Below the pieces are notes generated by a model. The model saw only the letters and a program-made list of their open reading frames with translations. It made no database searches and had not been told where the DNA came from. This document shows positions 18,659 through 27,621 of a stretch of DNA of 64,000 nucleotides, one piece after another (position 1 is the stretch's first letter; each line of letters starts with the position of its first letter). A program made the translations under genes and the position numbers. Source of the DNA: Verrucomicrobium sp. BvORR106 (GTDB taxonomy: Bacteria; Verrucomicrobiota; Verrucomicrobiia; Verrucomicrobiales; Verrucomicrobiaceae); contig NZ_BATR01000094.1 in assembly GCF_000739655.1 (NCBI RefSeq), positions 78,645 through 142,644 on the forward strand, written 5' to 3'.

Positions 18659-19957
18659 ATGGCGAGCCCCCGCACTAAGACGAGCAATTGGATCTGGCCG
18701 ACGGTCATCATGGCCGTCTGTCTGGCCGTTTACATTGCCCGTGCGGTGGCTTTTCATCCGGACATTTTGACCATGGATGAGGAGCGTTATCTGGACTGTG
18801 CCAAGCGGATCTGTGCGGGCTATCTGGTGACGGATGACAACCCGGACTTTGTGAATGGGCCGGGTTATCCCCTGGTGCTGGCTCCATTTGTGAAGGCCGG
18901 GGTTTCACTGTACTGGGCACGGGCCATGAATGCGGTGTGGATTGGGCTGTGCGGTGTCTTTCTATTTGCGACGATCCGACGCTACTCCAACACCGCCTGG
19001 GCGGTGACTGGGGCTCTGTGGACGGTCTTGCAGCCCAGCTTGATGCGGTTGGGGCCGTTTCTCATGTCGGAGGCGTTCATGATGTTCTGTGTCGCAGTCT
19101 TTGTCTGGGCGTTCTGCCGGGCCCAGCGGGCTGAGGGGCGGGTGTTCTGGCACTGTCTGTTGGCAGCATTCTGCCTTATGGCGATGGTGATGACGCGGGT
19201 GATGTTTGGCCACGTGACGACGGTCATGCTCATACTGAGCTTGGCGGCGTTGCTCCTGCCTCTGCCTTTCTTGAAGAAGCTGCGCCGCCCCTTCGGCCGC
19301 ACCGCCGTGATCATGGGGCTGGGCTTGGCGATGTGCCTGCCCTATCTGGCGTACACGAAGGAAAAGACTGGTAAGACCTGGTGCTGGTCCACCAATAGCG
19401 GGGAACTCCTCTACTGGGCAACGAGCTCGAATCCCGGTGAAAACGGTTTCTGGTACTGTGAGTATGATGCCTTGAACCACCCGGATCTGGCCCCCAATCA
19501 CCGGGCCTTCTATGAGCGGGTCATGAAGCTCCCGGTGCTGGAGAGGGAGGCGGCTTTCACGCAGAGAGCCATGGAAAACCTCCGGACCGTGCCGCCGCAG
19601 CGCCTGGCGTACAACTGGCTCTGTAACGTCTGCCGCATGGCCTTGGGTTTTCCCCGGGCCTTCATGACGGAGGAAATCTCGCGGGGTGTGATGGTGGCGT
19701 TTAATGCGCCTCTGCTTCTCCTGCTGATGGCTGCAACCGTGGTGTGGTTGGTGCGTCCCAAGTCGGTCCCCCCGGAGATCTCCCTGCTGGGGCTGGTGGC
19801 ACTGGTGTACCTGGGCGGGAGCACGCTGCCGCCGGCGCTGATCCGTTATGCCATGGTGGTGACACCGCTGGAGTGGGTGGTGGTGAGTGCCGTGCTGTGG
19901 CGGAATGTGGAGCTCAGGCTGAGACCGGCCGGTTTCGCCGGAGACAAAAGACTGTAA
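18659..19957 (+). CDS. polytopic membrane protein, GT39/ArnT-like glycosyltransferase
   Basis: 432 residues from ATG at 18659; an in-frame TTG at 18626 would add 11 residues. There are about 9-11 hydrophobic segments. The first external loop carries FHPDILTMDEERYLDCAKRI, placing acidic residues just after TM1 as in polyprenyl-phosphate-sugar-dependent transferases (GT-C fold). It would add a sugar from a lipid donor outside the membrane. The last residues (AGFAGDKRL) are encoded by the start of a dispersed intergenic repeat, so the native C-terminus has been replaced or extended. Family call is moderate. Confidence 0.68.
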   Translation: MASPRTKTSNWIWPTVIMAVCLAVYIARAVAFHPDILTMDEERYLDCAKRICAGYLVTDDNPDFVNGPGYPLVLAPFVKAGVSLYWARAMNAVWIGLCGVFLFATIRRYSNTAWAVTGALWTVLQPSLMRLGPFLMSEAFMMFCVAVFVWAFCRAQRAEGRVFWHCLLAAFCLMAMVMTRVMFGHVTTVMLILSLAALLLPLPFLKKLRRPFGRTAVIMGLGLAMCLPYLAYTKEKTGKTWCWSTNSGELLYWATSSNPGENGFWYCEYDALNHPDLAPNHRAFYERVMKLPVLEREAAFTQRAMENLRTVPPQRLAYNWLCNVCRMALGFPRAFMTEEISRGVMVAFNAPLLLLLMAATVVWLVRPKSVPPEISLLGLVALVYLGGSTLPPALIRYAMVVTPLEWVVVSAVLWRNVELRLRPAGFAGDKRL

Positions 19958-19979
19958 GGCGAAAGACAGGAGACCTGAG
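19939..19979. repeat. dispersed intergenic repeat, family B copy 1
   Basis: It begins CGGAGACAAAAGACTG and ends AGACCTGAG, and is nearly identical to 22097-22137. The first half is coding for the membrane protein that stops at 19957. Downstream (20049-20073) is an imperfect GGCCGCTGCTC hairpin without a T-tract. The rest of 19980-20134, between convergent genes, shows nothing else. Confidence 0.75.
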
Positions 19980-20134
19980 CGTGTCTTTGGCTCCCTTCGA
20001 CGCCTTTCATGCGTCCAGGTCGCTCGGAGGCCATGTGGCAACCTGTTTGGCCGCTGCTCCAAGAGCAACGGCCTCAAAGGAGGTGTCGGCCACGCTGTCC
20101 GCTTGAGGATATTGTGAAACTGCCGGTACCATGA

Positions 20135-21265
20135 TCAACTCATCACATGGGGCACAAACCGGCTGCCGTTGTCGGTGACGCGGCGCTCGCTTTCACGGAT
20201 GCCGAGGCCGGCGGATTCGCCGTTCACGAGCCAGCTTCCAAGCATGGGGTAGCCACCTCCGAAATTGGGCAGATCGTAGAGCTGCTGATACACAGTCCCC
20301 TGAGCAGAGTAGCTGCCGCCGGTTTCATCCAGCACGTTGCCATCGCGGACGAGGAGGACATTTGCGCCTTCCCGGGAAAAGAAGGGCTTGCGCGCGTAGG
20401 ATTTCAGATCGCACGGATTGCCGATGTAACAGGGGAGGAGGTTGGGATGGTTGGGGAACATTTCCCAGAGCAGGGCGAGCAGAGCCTTGCTGCTGGCCAG
20501 CATTTTCCATGCAGGCTCGATCCAGTTCACGTTGGTCTGCGCGGTCCTCGGGCCGAAGTCATCATGGATCATCCAGTCCCAGGGGTAGAGCTTGAAGATG
20601 GAGTTGATGACCTCGTCTTTCGCGTCCACGAACTTCCTGCGGAGGGCGCACCAGCCGATCTCTTCCACGGGGATCTCCGAGGTCTTGATGCCTGCCTGCA
20701 AAGCCAGGTCACGAACGTAAGTGAGCGTCATGTAGTCCTCGGCGGATTCGAAGCAGCCGGTGAAGTGCAGCCCGCCGGGGAGGGAGGGGCGCACTTTCTC
20801 CCATTGAGCGATGAAACGCTCGTGGATGGAGTTCCACTGGTCGCTGCCGATGCGGGTGTCCTTGTGCCACTCCCACTGCACCACGCTGGCCTCAAGAAGG
20901 GAAGTAGGCGTATCTGCGTTGAACTCGATGAGCTTTGCGGGCCCCTTGCCATCATAGGCAAGGTCAAAGCGGCCATACACACTGGGTGCCTTGCGGTGCC
21001 AGGAGTCTTCCACCATGGGCACGAGCCAATCGGGAACACCGAGGTCAGGAAGCACACGCTTCTCGATGGCGAGGGCGATGGCCTGCGCATACATGCCTGC
21101 GAGTTCATTCGTTGCGTGCTCAAGAGCGTCCACCTCCTGCGGAGTGAACGTGTAAAAGGCGCTTTCGTCCCAGTAGCAGGCGTCATTTATGGTGTGAAAC
21201 ACCAGACCGAGCTTTTCTACTTTTGGGCGCCAGTCGCGGCGGGGCGGGATGGAAGTTCGCTTCAT
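20135..21265 (-). CDS. glutathionylspermidine-synthase-like ATP-grasp protein (YgiC/YjfC type)
   Basis: 376 residues from ATG at 21265. It matches the C-terminal ATP-grasp synthetase family: YGRFDLAYDGKGPAKLIEFNADTPTS (nucleotide/peptide-binding core, about 100-125), then KPFFSREGANV and the C-terminal YPMLGSWLVNGESAGLGIRE. YgiC-type enzymes ligate an amine-containing group to a carboxylate at ATP cost, but the true substrate is unresolved and most lack glutathionylspermidine activity. It follows a YgiB-like lipoprotein gene by 111 bases in the same direction, reproducing the ygiB-ygiC pair of enterobacteria. Confident at the family level. Confidence 0.88.
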   Translation of the reverse strand: MKRTSIPPRRDWRPKVEKLGLVFHTINDACYWDESAFYTFTPQEVDALEHATNELAGMYAQAIALAIEKRVLPDLGVPDWLVPMVEDSWHRKAPSVYGRFDLAYDGKGPAKLIEFNADTPTSLLEASVVQWEWHKDTRIGSDQWNSIHERFIAQWEKVRPSLPGGLHFTGCFESAEDYMTLTYVRDLALQAGIKTSEIPVEEIGWCALRRKFVDAKDEVINSIFKLYPWDWMIHDDFGPRTAQTNVNWIEPAWKMLASSKALLALLWEMFPNHPNLLPCYIGNPCDLKSYARKPFFSREGANVLLVRDGNVLDETGGSYSAQGTVYQQLYDLPNFGGGYPMLGSWLVNGESAGLGIRESERRVTDNGSRFVPHVMS

Positions 21266-21376
21266 GAATGATGGGGGGTTTAGGAAAATAGAAGGTGTCG
21301 CGGCACAGCCTCCCTTCACCGATCAGCGCGGGCTGCGCCGACCGGTCGAGTTGCGGGAGCTTGTTGACGGTTTGCG

Positions 21377-21667
21377 TTATGAAGCGGCGCTGCCGGAGTG
21401 GCCGAAGCCGCCTCGCGACACCGAGCTCTGGCTGGAGGAGCTGCTCTTGGTGCCGCTGCCGCCGCTGCTCGATGAACCGTAGTGGTAGCTGCCACCGCCA
21501 CTGCCTCTGCCACCTCCTGCCCGGGTATCGTCGTCGTCCTCGTCTTCCTTTTGAGCCGTGTTCTTGGAAGGGGGGCCGGGATTGCGGTTGTATGATCTCT
21601 CCTGGCCACAGCTCGCGAGCAAGAGAGCGGCGGCTACGGTGGTGGTGATGGTCAGTGTCTTGGTCAT
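21377..21667 (-). CDS. small lipoprotein, YgiB-like (DUF1190-type)
   Basis: 96 residues. The lipoprotein signal ends LLLAS-C20. The mature chain is low-complexity: an acidic stretch (EDEDDDD), Gly/Ser repeats (GGGRGSGGGSYHYGSSSSGG) and the terminal SVSRGGFGHSG. The RGGFG ending is shared with YgiB-type lipoproteins. The linkage to a YgiC-like ligase supports this: the C-terminal region could be the ligase's substrate or docking tail (inference). A stop to start distance of 111 bases to the next gene fits one operon. Homology is hard to prove because of composition. Confidence 0.65.
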   Translation of the reverse strand: MTKTLTITTTVAAALLLASCGQERSYNRNPGPPSKNTAQKEDEDDDDTRAGGGRGSGGGSYHYGSSSSGGSGTKSSSSSQSSVSRGGFGHSGSAAS

Positions 21668-22157
21668 GGATGGAATGAACTAGGGGGTTATTGGCTGAAG
21701 ACGTGGGATGGTGGGCCATCCCCTGTCACCGCGAAATGCCGATGTCGGCGAGGTTGCGAGTGCCCGCAGTTCGAGAGCAGCGTGCAGGCATGGGTATGCA
21801 CTGGCGCACGCGTCTCCGTCGTTGCTTCGGTGTACTCGCAGCCACGAGGGCTGGGTGACAGTATTTGCGGGCTTATTTCCCGCAGATGAGGTGCACTTGA
21901 ATTCGCGACGAATAAGAGGATCAGGAAGCGAAGTTGCTCCTGCGTCGCGCTGTGTTTCCTACGGCACTTGTGTCATAGGTTTGTATCTTAGCCGTAGTGT
22001 ATTCTTGGTCAAGAATAATGCGATTTCACCCTGACCGATTGTGCGCAAGTGCCTGTAGATGGGGCGGTTGGCGGTGGTGGGGCGGCTGCGCCGGAGCGGA
22101 GACAAAAGACTGGAAGACGAAGAACAGAAGACCTGAGATGCTAGGGGAGGTGCTTTC
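21668..22157. other. 490-base gap with a perfect 8-bp palindrome
   Basis: No convincing coding sequence. TATTCTTG-GT-CAAGAATA at 22000-22017 is a perfect inverted repeat in a locally AT-richer stretch, about 330 bases upstream of the lipoprotein start and 150 bases upstream of the orphan gene at 22171. It may be a regulator binding site. Open frames here are fragmentary. Confidence 0.5.
22097..22137. repeat. dispersed intergenic repeat, family B copy 2
   Basis: Shares the CGGAGACAAAAGACTG start and ACCTGAG end with 19939-19979, with about six differences over 41 bases. It is placed directly upstream of the ribosome binding site of the orphan gene at 22171. Confidence 0.75.
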
Positions 22158-22170
22158 ATGAACAACTCGC

Positions 22171-22656
22171 ATGTTTGAAGACCTGGACAAGATTCCCTGG
22201 GCGAGCCTGCGTCATGCCTATGGAGCAGCGACGGACGCACCAACGTGGATTCGTGCTCTTGATTCAAAGAAGGAGGAGGACCGGACGGAGGCGATCTGTC
22301 ATTTCCTCTGGAGCAGCGTGTTTCATCAGCACACGCTGTATTCTGCCACGCCATACGTCATTCCGTTTGTCATTGAGGCCCTCGGCTGTCTCGAGCTGGC
22401 GGATCGCGATAATGGTCTTGGCAAGCCGATGAAGCACGAGATGATGAAGTACCTGCGGTGTTGCGCCAAGGCTGGGGAGCCGGAAGGGATCAGTGCTGGG
22501 GCTCCCACTGTGGAAAACGCCATCAGGGATGGGAGGGAGACCTTCTTGGCGTACCGGGATGATCCAGATCAGATATTGCGAGACACGACGCAATGGCTGC
22601 TCAAGTTCTGCGAAATCGGAAGGGGACCTTGGATCTGGGACTGCCGTGAAGGATAG
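22171..22656 (+). CDS. orphan protein of a HEAT-like/immunity-type family
   Basis: 161 residues beginning MFEDLDKIPWASLRHAYGAA. The segment HFLWSSVFHQHTLYSATPYVIPFVIEAL is characteristic of a widespread family of single-copy orphan proteins (HxHQxTLYxATxxVIPFL) often found beside contact-dependent toxin loci. No toxin is adjacent. The strong ribosome binding site (AGGGGAGG) is spaced for an ATG at 22158 that gives only MNNSHV before a stop overlapping the real start, so the main frame may be translationally coupled to it. Function unknown. Confidence 0.68.
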   Translation: MFEDLDKIPWASLRHAYGAATDAPTWIRALDSKKEEDRTEAICHFLWSSVFHQHTLYSATPYVIPFVIEALGCLELADRDNGLGKPMKHEMMKYLRCCAKAGEPEGISAGAPTVENAIRDGRETFLAYRDDPDQILRDTTQWLLKFCEIGRGPWIWDCREG

Positions 22657-23123
22657 GAGGCTGGCTAATGCTGCAACGCGTACGGCGCAGAGATCCTCTG
22701 TACGAGAGGGGGGTGACCTTACTGACTGTGTCGCGAACTAGGGGATGATTCACGGACCGGCTCAGGATGCAGGACAATGCAGAGGTTGGGGTGGCGGAGA
22801 AAAGTGCGCTCCAAAAGGCGCCTAAAGTATGAAAATTATCAGAATAGAGGCGGTTGGGACGGCGTGAACCACCGGCAGCAGTGGCTTTTCAGCTAATGGA
22901 CCCAAGGATTTGATGATCTAGCGCGGGTTCATTAGCAGTAATTATGGTTATTCCACGTTGCTTTTTGCGTTCATATCTTGCTCAGGATGAGAAAGAAAGT
23001 GATAGCCAAGTGCCTTTCCAGAGGCGGTTATTTATTTAATCGCTGCAAATATTCTTTATAAACTAAGCGCATTTTTACGAAAGTTATTGATTTTGCGTTT
23101 CATGACTGCCATATATTGCTCCT
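22657..23123. other. 467-base gap, AT-rich promoter region of the polysaccharide cluster
   Basis: No gene seen. Base composition becomes clearly AT-rich from about 22820 to 23115, unlike the rest of the window. This fits a promoter/regulatory region for the 2-epimerase operon or the boundary of acquired DNA. TTGATT at about 23089 and TATATT near 23111 are spaced 19 bases apart, too far for a confident sigma-70 call. Confidence 0.4.
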
Positions 23124-24272
23124 GTGAGAACGCTCGCAAAAGTGGCTATCGTATTTGGAACAAGGCCGGAGCTTATTAAGCTGGGTCCAGTGGTCCGTGA
23201 GGTGGAGCGTGTTGGCATGGAGGCTTGTGTGGTGAATACCGGACAGCACTCTGATCTCCTCACTCCGTTGCTGGGACACTTTCAGGTGAAGCCCAAGTAT
23301 GACTTGGCCACGATGGAGCCAGGGCAGTCGCTCAATCGTCTCGGTGCACGCATTTTGGCTGGGGTGGATGAGGTGCTTACGAAGGAGCGTCCGGATGTGG
23401 TGCTGGTGCAAGGAGATACCTCGACCGCGCTCATGGGCGCGATGGCGGCATTCAATCATCGCATCCCGATCGGTCACGTGGAAGCGGGGCTGCGGTCCGG
23501 CAATCCCATGAACCCCTTCCCGGAGGAGATGAATCGCCAGATGATCTCCCGGATGGCGACCTTCCACTTTGCCGCCACCGACAACAATGCGCGGACCCTG
23601 TTGCGTGAAGGGGTGCCCGCAGAGCAGATTTACATCACGGGGAATCCTGTGGTGGACTCCCTGCGGCAGACGCTGGTGATGTGCCGGCCCAAGGGAGAGT
23701 TGGTTGATATCCTGAACCGCGTGGGGCAGCGCAAGATGGTGCTGGTCACGACCCATCGGCGGGAGAACTTCGGCACCACCATGAGGGGGCACCTGCGGGC
23801 GATCCGCCGGTTTGCCTCGGCGCATCCGGAAGTGTGTGTGGTTTTCCCTGTGCATCCCAATCCCAATGTGCGCGAGGCAGCGATGGCGGAGCTGGCCGGG
23901 CATGACGGCATCGTACTCACCCAGCCGGTGGGCTATGCGGACTTTGTGCACCTGCTTTCCCACGTCTGGCTCATTGTCTCCGACTCTGGTGGGATTCAGG
24001 AGGAGGTGACGGCGCTGGGCAAGCCTATGCTGGTGCTGCGCAACAACACGGAGCGGCCGGAGGCGGTCGAAGCCGGGGCGGCCCGCCTGGCGGGCGAATG
24101 CCCGGCAAACCTTCATCAGATGCTGGAAGCTGCCATGACGGATGTGGAGTGGTTTGTTCGCGCCAGCCACTGCCACAGTGTCTTTGGCGACGGGCACAGC
24201 TCCCGCCACATCGTGGACATCTTGAACCAGCGCCTGGTGCGTGCCGTGCAGGAGCTGCGTCTCGCGGCCTGA
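23124..24272 (+). CDS. wecB: UDP-N-acetylglucosamine 2-epimerase (non-hydrolysing)
   Basis: 382 residues from GTG at 23124. It converts UDP-GlcNAc to UDP-ManNAc, a precursor of surface polysaccharides. The fold is GT-B-like: N-terminal VAIVFGTRPELIKLGPV (substrate loop), NTGQHSDLLTPLL, VLVQGDTSTALMGAMAAF, the GHVEAGLRSGNPMNPFPEE signature and C-terminal LIVSDSGGIQEEVTALGKPMLVLR with the UDP-binding Ser/Gly/Glu set. Full family length. It is the first gene of a four-gene plus-strand cluster (24312, 25369, 26233), which gives it a polysaccharide or glycolipid role. Confidence 0.94.
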   Translation: MRTLAKVAIVFGTRPELIKLGPVVREVERVGMEACVVNTGQHSDLLTPLLGHFQVKPKYDLATMEPGQSLNRLGARILAGVDEVLTKERPDVVLVQGDTSTALMGAMAAFNHRIPIGHVEAGLRSGNPMNPFPEEMNRQMISRMATFHFAATDNNARTLLREGVPAEQIYITGNPVVDSLRQTLVMCRPKGELVDILNRVGQRKMVLVTTHRRENFGTTMRGHLRAIRRFASAHPEVCVVFPVHPNPNVREAAMAELAGHDGIVLTQPVGYADFVHLLSHVWLIVSDSGGIQEEVTALGKPMLVLRNNTERPEAVEAGAARLAGECPANLHQMLEAAMTDVEWFVRASHCHSVFGDGHSSRHIVDILNQRLVRAVQELRLAA

Positions 24273-24311
24273 TCTGTCTTCCTGCGTCTCTCACCTTAAC
24301 CTCCCTGCGCC

Positions 24312-25277
24312 ATGTCTCTGCAGCCTGCGAGCGTCTCGATCGATCTGGACAACCTCTGGTGCTACCTGAAGACGCAGGGGGAGCCGGGGTGGGAGACCTT
24401 TCCCTCGTATCTCGATCAGGTCACGCCGCGCATCCTGCAGCGGCTGGAGAGGGCGGGGATCAAGGCGACCTTTTTCATCGTGGGCCGGGATGCCTCCCGC
24501 GTGGAGAATTGGTCGGCGCTGCGCGCCATCGCAGATGCCGGTCACGAGATCGCCAATCATTCCTTTGATCATGATGTGTCGCTGCCCGGATTTTCCCGGC
24601 ATGAGCTGCACCGGGATTTCTCGCGGAGTGAGGAGGCCATTCAGGACGCCACGGGGCAGATGCCAGTTGGCTTTCGCGGGCCGGGCTTCTGCATGTCCGG
24701 GCTGATGAAAGAGGTGCTCTTCCATCGGGGGTACAAGTATGATGCCTCCTCCCTGCCCACGTTTCTGGGGCCGGTGGCGCGGCTCTATTTCTACTACTTT
24801 TCAAACCTGTCTGCGGAGGAGAAGAAAAAGCGCTCCAGCCTCTATGGCGGAGTGGCGGGGGCGTTTCGCACGCTGTGTCCACATGCCATCGAAGGGGATT
24901 TCATGGAAGTGCCGGTGACGACCATGCCTCTGGCGCGGGTGCCCATGCATTTGAGTTACCTGCTTTTCCTGGCTCAGCGATCAGAGGCGCTGGCCCGTCT
25001 GTACTGGCACACTGCGGTGGGGCTCTGCCGTGCCTCCGGGGTGGGGCCTTCCTTGCTTTTGCACCCCACGGACTTCCTGGATGCGAATGATGTTCCGGAG
25101 ATGGAGTTCTTCCCCGCGATGCGGATGCCTGCCGACCGCAAGATGACGCTGGTGGACCTCACTCTGCAATCCCTGACTCGCCACTGGCAGACGGGGACGG
25201 TGGCGGAGCATGCGCAGGCGCACCTGCCTGTGGAGGCGCTGCGTCCGGTCTTTGCCGAAGATGCGCTGGGTGCCTGA
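24312..25277 (+). CDS. polysaccharide deacetylase (NodB-fold)
   Basis: 321 residues, no signal peptide. The NodB signature starts at SIDLDNLW (D11 and D13), followed by IKATFFIVGRDA, then the zinc motif H-S-F-D-H and GFRGPGF. It would remove N-acetyl groups from a sugar, here probably a cytoplasmic lipid-linked ManNAc or GlcNAc intermediate, given the neighbouring epimerase 39 bases upstream and the GT2 downstream. The C-terminal third (VEVPVTTMPLARVPMHLSYLLFLAQ) is shared with deacetylases in capsule clusters. Lack of export signal argues against action on peptidoglycan. Confidence 0.9.
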   Translation: MSLQPASVSIDLDNLWCYLKTQGEPGWETFPSYLDQVTPRILQRLERAGIKATFFIVGRDASRVENWSALRAIADAGHEIANHSFDHDVSLPGFSRHELHRDFSRSEEAIQDATGQMPVGFRGPGFCMSGLMKEVLFHRGYKYDASSLPTFLGPVARLYFYYFSNLSAEEKKKRSSLYGGVAGAFRTLCPHAIEGDFMEVPVTTMPLARVPMHLSYLLFLAQRSEALARLYWHTAVGLCRASGVGPSLLLHPTDFLDANDVPEMEFFPAMRMPADRKMTLVDLTLQSLTRHWQTGTVAEHAQAHLPVEALRPVFAEDALGA

Positions 25278-25368
25278 TCCTGTTTCGTGCAGAAGGTCGT
25301 CTCGATTCGCGCGGCGGCGGTCTTCGTATTGTTCTTTCCCATAACCCCCCCCTCTCCCTAAAACCTCC

Positions 25369-26193
25369 TTGAACCTCAGCTCCCTCACTGTGAACGCCGC
25401 CCATCCGTCTTCCTCTCCCATTCGGGTGGTCCTGCCTGCTTATAATGAGGAGAAGGACCTCCCTCGTCTGCTCGACCGGCTGCAGGTCTCGCTGGAGGCC
25501 ATCGGGCGGCAGTATGAGATCATCATCGTGGATGACGGATCCAAGGATCGCACGGCAGAGATTGCCGAAGAGGCGGCCGGACGCATGCCGGTGCGGCTGG
25601 TGCGGCATGCCGTGAACCAGGGCCTGGGGCGGGCCATGCAGACGGGTCTGACCGTTGCGGCGGAACTTGGTGGCGTGGTGGTGACGATGGATGCGGATAA
25701 TTCCCACGACCCCTGCTACATCGCAGAGATGGTGGCGGTGCTGGAACGGGAATCCATGGGGCTGGTGATCGCCTCCCGCTTCCGGCCGGGCAGTCAGGTG
25801 CAGGGGGTGCCGTGGCATCGCCAGATCTTGAGCTGGGGTTGCTTCCTGGCCATGAAGCTGGTGCTGCCCTATAAGGGGGTGCGGGATTATTCGACAGGAT
25901 TCCGCGCATACAGCCCGGCGGCCATTCGTGCTCTCGTGGAAAAATACGGCGACCGCCTTGTCGAGGTGAGCGGATTTGCCTGCATGCTAGAGATCCTCGC
26001 CAAGCTTCGTGCGGTGGGTGCTCCGGCCAAAGAAATTCCCTATACCCTTCGCTACGATGAGAAACAGGGGGTGAGCAAATTGCGCATCATGCGTACGCTC
26101 AGACAGTATGGATCCGTGGTGAGCCGTTTTTGGATGCAGGTGACTGCGGGCGCGTGGCAACGTTCTTTGCTGTTGCTGGTGGCGGATGTCTGA
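25369..26193 (+). CDS. family 2 glycosyltransferase (polyprenyl-phosphate-sugar type)
   Basis: 275 residues from TTG at 25369, or 268 from GTG at 25390; neither has a clear ribosome binding site. The GT-A fold has VVLPAYNEEKDLPRLL, IIIVDDGSKD (nucleotide-sugar-binding DD), the metal motif TMDADNSHDP and RFRPGSQV. The arrangement resembles dolichol-phosphate mannosyltransferase, lacking the C-terminal membrane domain seen in longer forms. It probably makes a polyprenyl-phosphate sugar used by the cluster. 91 bases separate it from the deacetylase. Confidence 0.9.
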   Translation: MNLSSLTVNAAHPSSSPIRVVLPAYNEEKDLPRLLDRLQVSLEAIGRQYEIIIVDDGSKDRTAEIAEEAAGRMPVRLVRHAVNQGLGRAMQTGLTVAAELGGVVVTMDADNSHDPCYIAEMVAVLERESMGLVIASRFRPGSQVQGVPWHRQILSWGCFLAMKLVLPYKGVRDYSTGFRAYSPAAIRALVEKYGDRLVEVSGFACMLEILAKLRAVGAPAKEIPYTLRYDEKQGVSKLRIMRTLRQYGSVVSRFWMQVTAGAWQRSLLLLVADV

Positions 26194-26232
26194 GTTTGTG
26201 CTTCAGTGCCTCCACTTCGACTGAGGCATCCC

Positions 26233-27621
26233 GTGACACAATTTTCTTTCCCTGAACCCGTGGCGAGTTCATCTGCGACGCCGGCGCTGGCCGGTTCAAG
26301 CCCACAACCTGACAACAAAGGTGTACAACCCCGGACGGTGGCCATCATCGGTGGCGGCATTGCCGGGCTTGTCTGTGCGCTGCGGCTGGCAGAGGCTGGC
26401 CGGCAAGTGACTCTGATTGAGGCTACTGACCAGCTTGGTGGCCTGGGTGGCACCAGTGATCATGATGGTCGCACCTTTGAAAAATTCTATCACTGCATGC
26501 TGCCGACAGATGGGCCGCTGCTGGACTTGCTCTCAGATCTGGGCCTGCGTGATGAGGTGTACTGGAAACCGACTACCTTTGGTTATGCCAGTGGTGCGAC
26601 AATTTTCCCCCTCAACAAGGCACTGGATCTGCTTAAATTCGCGCCTTTGGGTTTTGCCGATCGCATCCGTGTCGGGCTGACCGGCCTGCAAGGGCGTCGG
26701 ATTTCCAGCGAAGGGCTGGATGACATCACGGCGGTGGAGTGGCTCACCAAGCTCTCCGGCCGCAAGGCCTTCGAAGTGTTCTGGAAGCCGATGCTGCAGG
26801 CCAAGTTTGGCGACCGCTATGAGGCGGTGCCAGCATTGTGGTTCTGGTCGCGGTTCAATCGCGAGAAGGGGGACAAGAAAGGGGAGGTGAAGGGGTACAT
26901 TCGTGGCGGCTACCGTCGGATCGCGGAAATAATTGGGAATCGTATCACTTCCCTGGGGGGTTCAGTCCGTCTGCGTGAGCGGATGGTGATGCTGGATCTG
27001 GACCGTGCGGGTCGACCGCTGGTGGTGACCTCCCGTGGCGAGGCATCATATGATCAGGTGGTGATCACCACCCCGTGGCAGGGCATTGACCGCACGCTGG
27101 GGGCGAACCTCCGCCGCGCGTTGCCACCGCTGGACATGAACATTGATTATCAGGGCGTGACGAACTGCCTGCTCTTCCTGCGCCGCCCGTTGAGCCCCCA
27201 TTATTGGGTGGCCACACCGGAGTCCACCTATCCGTTTGATGGGGTGATTGAGACCTCAAATCTCACGGAGGAGACAGACCGTGGGGCCCGCCATGTGGTG
27301 TACCTCACGAAGTACATGCACCGGGATGATCCTCGTTTCCGGGAGGATGAGGACCTGCTCTCCATTGAGTGGTGGGTGGCGCTGAAAAAGCTGTTCCCGG
27401 ACTTGCGTGACCAGGATCTGGAGCGTCGGCAGGTGTTCCGTGCCCCCTTCGTGGAGCCCTTGTACACCACTGGGTACAACGGTCGTCGTCCGCCTGAGGA
27501 ATTGGTGGCAGGACGGGTGTTCCTCTCGAACACCGCCCAGGTGTATCCCACCGTGACCTCCTGGAATGGGAGTGTGACTCAGGCCATCAAGACGCTTGAG
27601 CATGTCCTGGTGAATTGCTAG
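26233..27621 (+). CDS. FAD/NAD(P)-binding oxidoreductase, amine-oxidase-like
   Basis: 462 residues from GTG at 26233, which has GAGG six bases upstream; a GTG at 26206 is in frame but lacks this. The Rossmann motif VAIIGGGIAGLVCALRLAEAG (about 35-55) is followed by TLIEATDQLGGLGGTS, binding FAD. Central IRGGYRRIAEIIGNRI and C-terminal VFLSNTAQVYPTVTSWNGSVTQA close the flavin site. Such proteins occur in polysaccharide and glycolipid clusters beside GT2 genes and resemble protoporphyrinogen oxidase and UDP-galactopyranose mutase folds. The reaction is not assignable. It ends the cluster. Confidence 0.85.
   Translation: MTQFSFPEPVASSSATPALAGSSPQPDNKGVQPRTVAIIGGGIAGLVCALRLAEAGRQVTLIEATDQLGGLGGTSDHDGRTFEKFYHCMLPTDGPLLDLLSDLGLRDEVYWKPTTFGYASGATIFPLNKALDLLKFAPLGFADRIRVGLTGLQGRRISSEGLDDITAVEWLTKLSGRKAFEVFWKPMLQAKFGDRYEAVPALWFWSRFNREKGDKKGEVKGYIRGGYRRIAEIIGNRITSLGGSVRLRERMVMLDLDRAGRPLVVTSRGEASYDQVVITTPWQGIDRTLGANLRRALPPLDMNIDYQGVTNCLLFLRRPLSPHYWVATPESTYPFDGVIETSNLTEETDRGARHVVYLTKYMHRDDPRFREDEDLLSIEWWVALKKLFPDLRDQDLERRQVFRAPFVEPLYTTGYNGRRPPEELVAGRVFLSNTAQVYPTVTSWNGSVTQAIKTLEHVLVNC

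Noticed and set aside
20049..20073. terminator between convergent genes at 20 kb
   Set aside because: The stem has a mismatch and no T-tract on either side.
21959..22354. 131-codon minus-strand frame before the orphan at 22171
   Set aside because: It is antisense to the better supported gene and crosses a dispersed repeat.
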